From the NCBI GenBank assembly GCA_964017145.1, contig OZ024842.1, positions 4,556,286 through 4,620,285 on the forward strand: DNA of 64,000 nucleotides, given 5' to 3'. The position numbers were made by a program, and so were the translations under genes. Positions within the stretch are counted from its first letter, which is position 1. Every line of letters starts with the position of its first letter. The notes beneath the pieces were generated by a model. It saw only the letters and a program-made list of their open reading frames with translations. It did no database searches and was not told the DNA's origin. Shown piece by piece: positions 58,082 through 64,000 of the stretch. Source of the DNA: Agrocybe praecox. Taxonomy: Eukaryota > Basidiomycota > Agaricomycetes > Agaricales > Agrocybaceae.

Positions 58082-59362
58082 TTAGACTTCTTCGGTTGAA
58101 TCTCGGGTGTTTGTGGCATCAAGGGGTACTCCTTGAATTTCAGACTCGCTGTTGTGACTTTGAGGAGCGGCTGCAAAGTGACTAAGAACGTTATCACTTG
58201 GTTCTGAGATTATACTAGTTGACAACTCCTCAGTTGTCTTATTCATTGTTAATTCGAGACGGACAGCCATGAGGGTTGGTGCAAATGCCTATCAAATTGA
58301 GTCAAAGTAATCAGAAAGTCTCCACAAGGTGATTCATGATCAACCTACAGTTATGATAATCATAATCTCATTGGTGTATAATTCTGCATTAAAGACAGAT
58401 GCTGCAGAAGCCGAAAGCGTGGGGTTACTATTGACAAACACAATAATTGCATTCAGTAATGTGGAGCAAGAGTATAAGGCCGAGGACTCGATCGTTATTT
58501 CAGCGAATTGCATGTATCTTCTTCGAGCTTTGTGATTTAGGGTCGTTGAGGAATAGATTTTCATGCCAATTGCAATTGACACAATCATACTTGTTGCAGC
58601 TGTTACGCACTGTTTGGTTGCAATTAGAATGTTGTACTGCTGTACAAAGTGATTTGTGTGATAGGGCGGTGGACCAAGGCGGGAGAGAAAATTCATGATA
58701 ATAAATGTAATAGTCATCACTGTAAAAATATATCAATATAGAATTTAGAATCCATAGAGACACTGGATTTACCAATTTCAACAATACAAATACCCAGAAA
58801 TGCGAGTGTGGCGTATTTCTGCCCACGAAAAAGCTGCCAGGAACGCCAAATCTAAAACTCCAATCAGTAAGATGGAGCAATACAGCTCGTATAATATTTA
58901 CCAGTAAACCATCGGCAAGAATCTGTCCCAATCCCGAGAAGATCGCTGTGGAAGCCGGGCTGGACACAGTCAAATAAAAGATATCGTATCTAGTGTTGGC
59001 CCCTCCTCCCGAAAAGCGAGTTACTGCATAAACCCATTCTGTGATCAAAGATCCAAGAGTGCAACCAAGCAGCCCTACAAGAACGCTAGTAACCACTCGT
59101 TGACCTGGCCAGGACCTATGTGCTGTAAATTTATTAGCATTTCATGCCTTCTTCATGCAGCCTGCAGGCCCCACAATAGATCCGAAAGGTTAACAAATAA
59201 AACCCAATATATGCTCCTATGTATAGTTGTTCAGCCATGTTACGTTTTGTAAATGCGGTACTCACCTCCAAGAAATTGAAGCATCAACGTTGAATTTAAA
59301 TTACCGCTAATCACAGATTTTTGAAATGATATGGGGTAGATGACATCGCTCTGGGAAGACAT
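58082..59362 (-). CDS. Multi-pass membrane protein, paralogue C (324 aa)
   Basis: Five exons: 59266-59362, 58902-59122, 58773-58851, 58349-58719 and 58082-58288. Exons 1-4 have exactly the lengths of paralogue A (97, 221, 79 and 371 nt) with the same phases. The protein follows A closely (SVLVGLLGCTLGSLITEWVY, RYDIFYLTVSSPAS, SALYSCSTLLNAIIVFV). Its hydrophilic C-terminal tail is 14 residues longer and also ends DSTEEV. It is inverted relative to A and belongs to the same segmental duplication. The coding frame is intact, so both copies may be expressed. The function is unknown. Confidence 0.83.
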
Positions 59363-60245
59363 AATTGGCTGTGGGTCTGTATTACCCAAATTCAAGTAGT
59401 CGCTGTCTTTAAGTACTATTACAAACGTTTATTCTGAGGGCTTGAATCAAGCTGTCATTGTAAACTGAGATCTACGCGGCGGATCGACGAGAGCGAGCCA
59501 TGTAATACCGTTGCGATCCCGTCTCAGTAGAGATATATCCTTCAACTGGTACATCAGAACGACCACAGGAGCTGAGAACAATCTTCGTTATTTTAGTAGC
59601 TGGGTATGATTCGGGTTACTTATAATTTTTATTTGAGTCCTATATACCTGAATATTATGCCATTATTCACGAATAATATCTACGCGAGAGTTCCTCAGCG
59701 AGCGTACCATATAATTACCCTCTAGTACCATCCCATCCTTCAGAAACACTAGCAGATTATCTAGTGAGTCGCACGTTGATCGATCTGAGATCGTAGCTCG
59801 TCGTAATTCCCGGACAGTGCTCTAGTGTTCCATGAATACACGTATGCAGGCTTCACTCTGGTTGTTCGGCGGTTCTTACTGAGGGTATCCTAGTAGGTCG
59901 GGTTAGAACCGACTTCTTCATAACCGTCTGCGAATAGCGAGTCTCCCCAGCGGTGATCGTATCTCACGGTGCATTGTCAACCCAACGTTCTGGTAACGCG
60001 TCATCAACTCACAAGTGCAGTAGTACTTCTTTAATCTCATTCGCGCCGTGTTCGGTGGAGTTACGACACACGATTTATTGCTGTATCTTTTCCACATCAC
60101 TTCATGGATAAGGTCTGTCGAGTTAGAAGCTCACCTCTGCTCCTGAGATACTTTATTTCCTAACAGATGGAACATATGACCAAAGTCGGTTCGAGGCATT
60201 TGAACGCTCGTTTGCGGACATAGTATGAACACCTGGATGGTCGAG
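59363..60245 (-). repeat. Upstream flank of paralogue C, inverted copy of 37640-37904 and 40206-40790
   Basis: Blocks such as CGCTGGGGAGACTCGC (59935-59952 inverted), GTTCGGTGGAGTTACGACA versus the A-side counterpart, and CTATGTCCGCAAACGAGCG (60205-60225 inverted) match copy A on both sides of the LTR insertion. The site is uninterrupted here and shows the pre-insertion state. Confidence 0.8.
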
Positions 60246-61268
60246 TTACGACAGCCTGCGGTAGATATCGAAAGACAATGTCAGATCACTGTCAGCGTTA
60301 AGAGACTCATTCTCCTTCCCTCTTCCGCTGTACGCTGACATTTTTTCTTTTTCTTTTCTTTTCTTCATGTAGAAAGTAGCACATCCGGAATTGTAACAGA
60401 TAAGGTACTGAGATGTATGTTGGTACATACCAATTCCCTCCTTATAATTCCGAGACATTGATTACCCCCGCAGCAGGGAGGCCTCTGAACGGGCGTCTGG
60501 AGTTTAAAAATGGTTGATCCACAAGTACATATGTACCTCCTGCAAGTCCGAGACCCTCCCATCTTTAAGTTTTCCTCTTTTTTGATTTCTAGACCAAACG
60601 TTAGCCCGTTCTTAAGAAGTAAACCATATTAATAACATCCAACTAATCGTGGGTGTATGTTGAAATGAGTACGGACCGCCTTCTAGGTCCTTCTTTCCCC
60701 TCTGCTACTTCCCTTTCGCCATATATAATGCGCATGGTGCTCAAATTCCCCATGTTCATCGCCCTCGTGCGCATCGTGATCATCTTGAAGTTATTCATAC
60801 CTCACGCACGGCCGCATGCATGTGGGTGTCTTGTTCCTTTCTCTTATTTAACTCTGTTCTTTTCTCCATCATGAGTCATCGATTGTTTTTTCGTACTTCC
60901 AATGCATCACTTCGAGCATCATGCTTTGCGAAATACAAGCTATTACGATCCATATCACATGTCCACATCGAGGCGCAACGTGCAGTCAGGCTAAAGAAGT
61001 GCAAAACCAGCGAGTCGGCGTCATCCAAAGTGGTTCCATTGCAAAACCGTAGAGGAAATTAAAATAGGCGAATATGAAGAGGAAAAAAAGAGCGTACAAC
61101 ATATTAATAAATTGCAGAAATTCTGCTGATTTCGTAGAAAGAAAAACGTACCGTCAATGCGGTACAAGGTACAAGTGAATTTGCTACTGAGCGAACTCGA
61201 CGCAAGGATCTGTAGGACGAGGGGAGAAATGATAAGAAAGAGACAAAAAGAGCAAGCTGGAGAGCCAG
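60246..61268. other. ~1 kb segment in copy C with no counterpart in copy A
   Basis: In copy A the matching flanks (37614 and 37640) are almost adjacent, whereas here about 1 kb separates them. No terminal repeats, tail or protein-like frame were found, so an insertion here or a deletion in A are both possible. Confidence 0.5.
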
Positions 61269-61960
61269 AATATTAAACGTACCGTGTGAACATGATCCAT
61301 CCAACCACTCACCCATCCAAAATGTTCACGCATGCATGCTAGTACGATACGCCCCCATGAAAAGATAGACTCCATCGTCCATTGTCGCTCAAGGAACGGG
61401 AGTTTACAGTGATTCGAGGACCGAGAGTTGGCAGGCTGACGCGTTGGGGTATGTATGTGCATGATGCATGGTAGGAGGATGGGGGTAGCCAAGTATAAAT
61501 TAGGTAACAGAAGAAAGATGGGGGAGTTAGATGGAAAGAATTAACGCGAGGAAAGGAGATGGTACATACGTGGGTGCCAATTTCCAATCACCGCGGACGT
61601 CAGATTTGAGGCTGCTTATCTTAACGATATCATCGATGTCAAGATATCATATCTTTTCAACTCCTAGAACTGGATATAAATTTATACTCTCAGCAGGAAG
61701 AAGACATCCCTAATCTGAACGAGGGAAGGCTGCAACGGGCGTCGAGGAAGTCGGAGTTGAAAAATCGTTGATCATATCTCCCAAACACGTCGATTACGAA
61801 GCATACTCATTACCCTTTCCGTCCTTCACTTTTCCAGTTCAGGAATTTACATTATTATTTATTCGTTCCTCGTCAGGACTGGCACGTACGAGTTTCAAAC
61901 AGCAGGGAAACTCGATCCGGGGACAGGCAAAAAACTCGGGTGAGACAACTTTGAGATCGA
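61269..61960 (-). repeat. Upstream module of the segmental duplication, copy C
   Basis: Inverted counterpart of 36640-37620: the GCATACATACCCCAACGCG and GCCAACTCTCGGTCCTCG block near 61420-61460, and the ACTCGATCCGGGGACAGGC block near 61911 matching CCCGTATCGAGT near 36670. Confidence 0.6.
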
Positions 61961-63302
61961 AAATTGGTCGAAAGTGCAGGAATACTAGTTTGAATGTATG
62001 GGGACTTTTGTGTGTGGACGTTGGAAAGGGTACATTGAGGATTAGGGGGGGGGGTTACGTCAGTCGCGAAAATTGGCGCGGTACGCTCTTTTCAATTTCG
62101 GGAAATGTTTATTATACTCACACGCCTCCCACATTTCACCTCTGCTACTCCTAGCCCTGACATCCCCGAATCGTCGGCGTTCTCAACGATCAAATACCCT
62201 CCTGTCCTCATCGCCGTTGCTCGCCCTTTGCTCGTTGTTGGGATGTGGCTGACAGAGGAAGAACCGGTTGTTCAAAATGAATATCACGAATATCTCCCCT
62301 ACAATCCGTCCCATCCAAACCCTCATCTTTGACAAGGAATTGCGTATTCGTCGAAGTTAGGACTTATTACTCTGGCGAATCACACCCATATCTATCCCTG
62401 AAACTTTCCTCAGCCCGAAAAAGTTGATAACAGCCCCAACGTCACCCATCGAGTTGCCTATTTACCTTGCTCATCGTACAGACGCTTTTCTCATCCGAAT
62501 CTGACCTGTCAACACTTTCAGTCAGGCTAAACCTCGAAAGACACGGAACGCGAAATTTATGCGTGGGCGAAGAACAGGTTCGTCGTAGTCTTTTTTCATC
62601 AAATAAGTGTGCTTACCGTCTCGGTGGTGGTAGCGCAGCAGTATTATGCCCTGACACTGGAAAGTCATTAACCACCGACGGGTATTGACGGTGGACACCA
62701 AATAACACCAGCAATATACGCCAATGACCGCCGTCCATCAATGGTGAATGATGGTGGACACCGGCCGGCGTGGGTGAACGGTGACAGCCACTGGCCTGCG
62801 TTGTACCTCGTCGTACAGCGAAGGTAACCGGCGATGTACACTATTAGACATTGTAAAATTTCATTAGAGTTAATCAATGGCACTGTAAACAAAAGATCTT
62901 GACAGATAGCGCAATGCCATAGCCAAACATGAGCAATTCAAACCATTCCGGCACGTCGATGTGAAAGATTGCCAAATTTAAGACAGAGGGGCCTTTACCT
63001 AAGGTCTGAAATTAATAATGCGGACTCCTACGCATACTAGCATCCTCTGGAATAAATAAATAGATCGTCACTATTGATTTGACCGAGAACCGTTGCTTTT
63101 TTAATTATAATGCACATACTGTCACGGATCACACCACTGTGACATCTCGGGCGCCTAAAGGTTTTCAATAGGTACTCGACGGATATTAAAAAAGGGTTGA
63201 TGTACTTGCACTTCAAAAGGTAGATTACATACGCTTCAATAAGAATTTCGATCATGTCACAAAGAGAAATTTTCATAGAAGAATTACTACAAATATCTGT
63301 GT
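61961..63302. other. Intergenic, no gene recognised
   Basis: A short stretch at 62670-62780 has several diverged GGTGGACACC/ACCACCGACGG motifs. Otherwise featureless. Confidence 0.35.
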
Positions 63303-64000
63303 TTAGTCATCGAGAACATCTGAATCCGTTACTCGTTCTCTATCCTTCCCTTTTCCTGCTCCTTCCCTCATGCGGCTCTTTTTTACTCGACGTTCATACT
63401 CGTCCTCACTATCTATATATGCACGCTTCCTATTTTCGTCACTGCCAGACCGATACTTGCGTTCGCGATTACGTTCGTCATCGCTAGACCCGTTATACTT
63501 ACGGAACAGCTTATCCTTACCTTTCTTGGCTTCGGCTTCAACGTATCTTCGAAACTCGGCAACTGACATGTTTTTGAAACGCGAGTTGTATTCACCTAAT
63601 ACGTATTAACACTTGAGGATAAACGAAGAAATTGAAATCGACATACCTTCTGGATTAGCGATCCAGTTAGCCGCGTCCTCAACATACGCCAGGTGTTTGT
63701 TCGCCTTGAAGAGTCCTGTCATCCGCCCGCCACCTGATTTGAAGCTCGATGATGACTCCGCTGCTGAATCCGAGCTTTTCTTTGAGATAGAAGGACTCGG
63801 CATGGCAGTGGCACGTTCTCGTGCAATTAGCAGAAGCGGTACCTGTAAAATTCATTCCATGATTAAAATATGAATGATTGGATTGAAAAATACGTTACTG
63901 GTGTTTATCAGTGGGCGCGACGCTGGAGCTCTCTGTGGTTTAGGTTTAGGTTTGTTCGAACGAAGCGCCGAAGTGAGGCCGTAGGCCGAACGAAGGTGCT
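63303..64000 (-). CDS. 3' part of a basic nuclear-looking protein gene, cut by the window edge
   Basis: Three exons are visible on the minus strand: 63894 to beyond 64000, 63647-63842 and 63303-63595, with 51 bp introns in phase. The product reads through KPKPKPQRAPASRPLINTSN, VPLLLIARERATAMPSPSIS, a Ser-rich stretch, LAYVEDAANWIANPEGEYNS, FKNMSVAEFRRYVEAEAKKG and a very charged Arg/Lys/Glu/Asp C-terminus with SDDERNRERK-type motifs. No known domain was recognised. The composition suggests a nuclear or RNA/chromatin-associated protein. The 5' end lies outside the window, so length and start are unknown. Confidence 0.6.

Overview
The window looks like nuclear DNA of a filamentous basidiomycete, probably an Agaricomycete. 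The genes are split by many 50-75 bp GT-AG introns, and the gene content is fungal: CFEM and Ser/Thr-rich GPI-type wall proteins, a fungal G-protein alpha subunit, an importin beta-3, small secreted Cys-rich proteins and a Helitron. Exon models were built by hand from splice sites, reading phase and comparison between paralogues; no database search was possible. One 200 bp run of N (34019-34218) is an assembly gap.

Layout. 0.7-6.5 kb: four copies of a Ser/Thr-rich GPI-type protein gene, two intact and divergent inside an inverted duplication and two decayed, plus a copia-type fragment at 1.2 kb. 8.4 kb: first of three members of a small beta-rich protein family (others at 26.6 and 55.2 kb). 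9.15-16.5 kb: a nearly complete, apparently intact Helitron on the minus strand, with a 9-exon Rep/helicase gene, a 4-exon accessory gene and a canonical hairpin plus CTAG 3' end. 19.0-20.4 kb: a foldback-type DNA element whose long inverted arms carry arrays of a GTCGAC motif. 21.0 kb: CFEM gene 1. 23-24.7 kb: two tandem Cys-rich secreted protein genes. 27.5-31.7 kb: a 14-exon importin gene. 33.4-36.6 kb: repeat-rich and gapped.

36.6-46.2 kb and 58.0-62.0 kb: three paralogous 5-exon membrane-protein genes with almost identical exon lengths. Two of them lie in an inverted segmental duplication, and the copy at 37.2-42.0 kb was later split upstream of its gene by a young gag-only LTR element with identical LTRs and a 5 bp target duplication. 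46.5 kb: a short poly(A)-tailed retro-insertion with a 14 bp target duplication. 47.9-48.8 kb: a decayed gene of a PD-(D/E)XK-like family. 49.3-51.5 kb: G-alpha. 56.0-56.8 kb: CFEM gene 2. 63.3 kb to the right edge: the 3' end of a nuclear-looking gene.

Housekeeping genes (importin, G-alpha) sit as islands among surface and secreted protein families that have multiplied locally and several mobile elements of different classes. The window therefore reads as a dynamic accessory region of a fungal chromosome.
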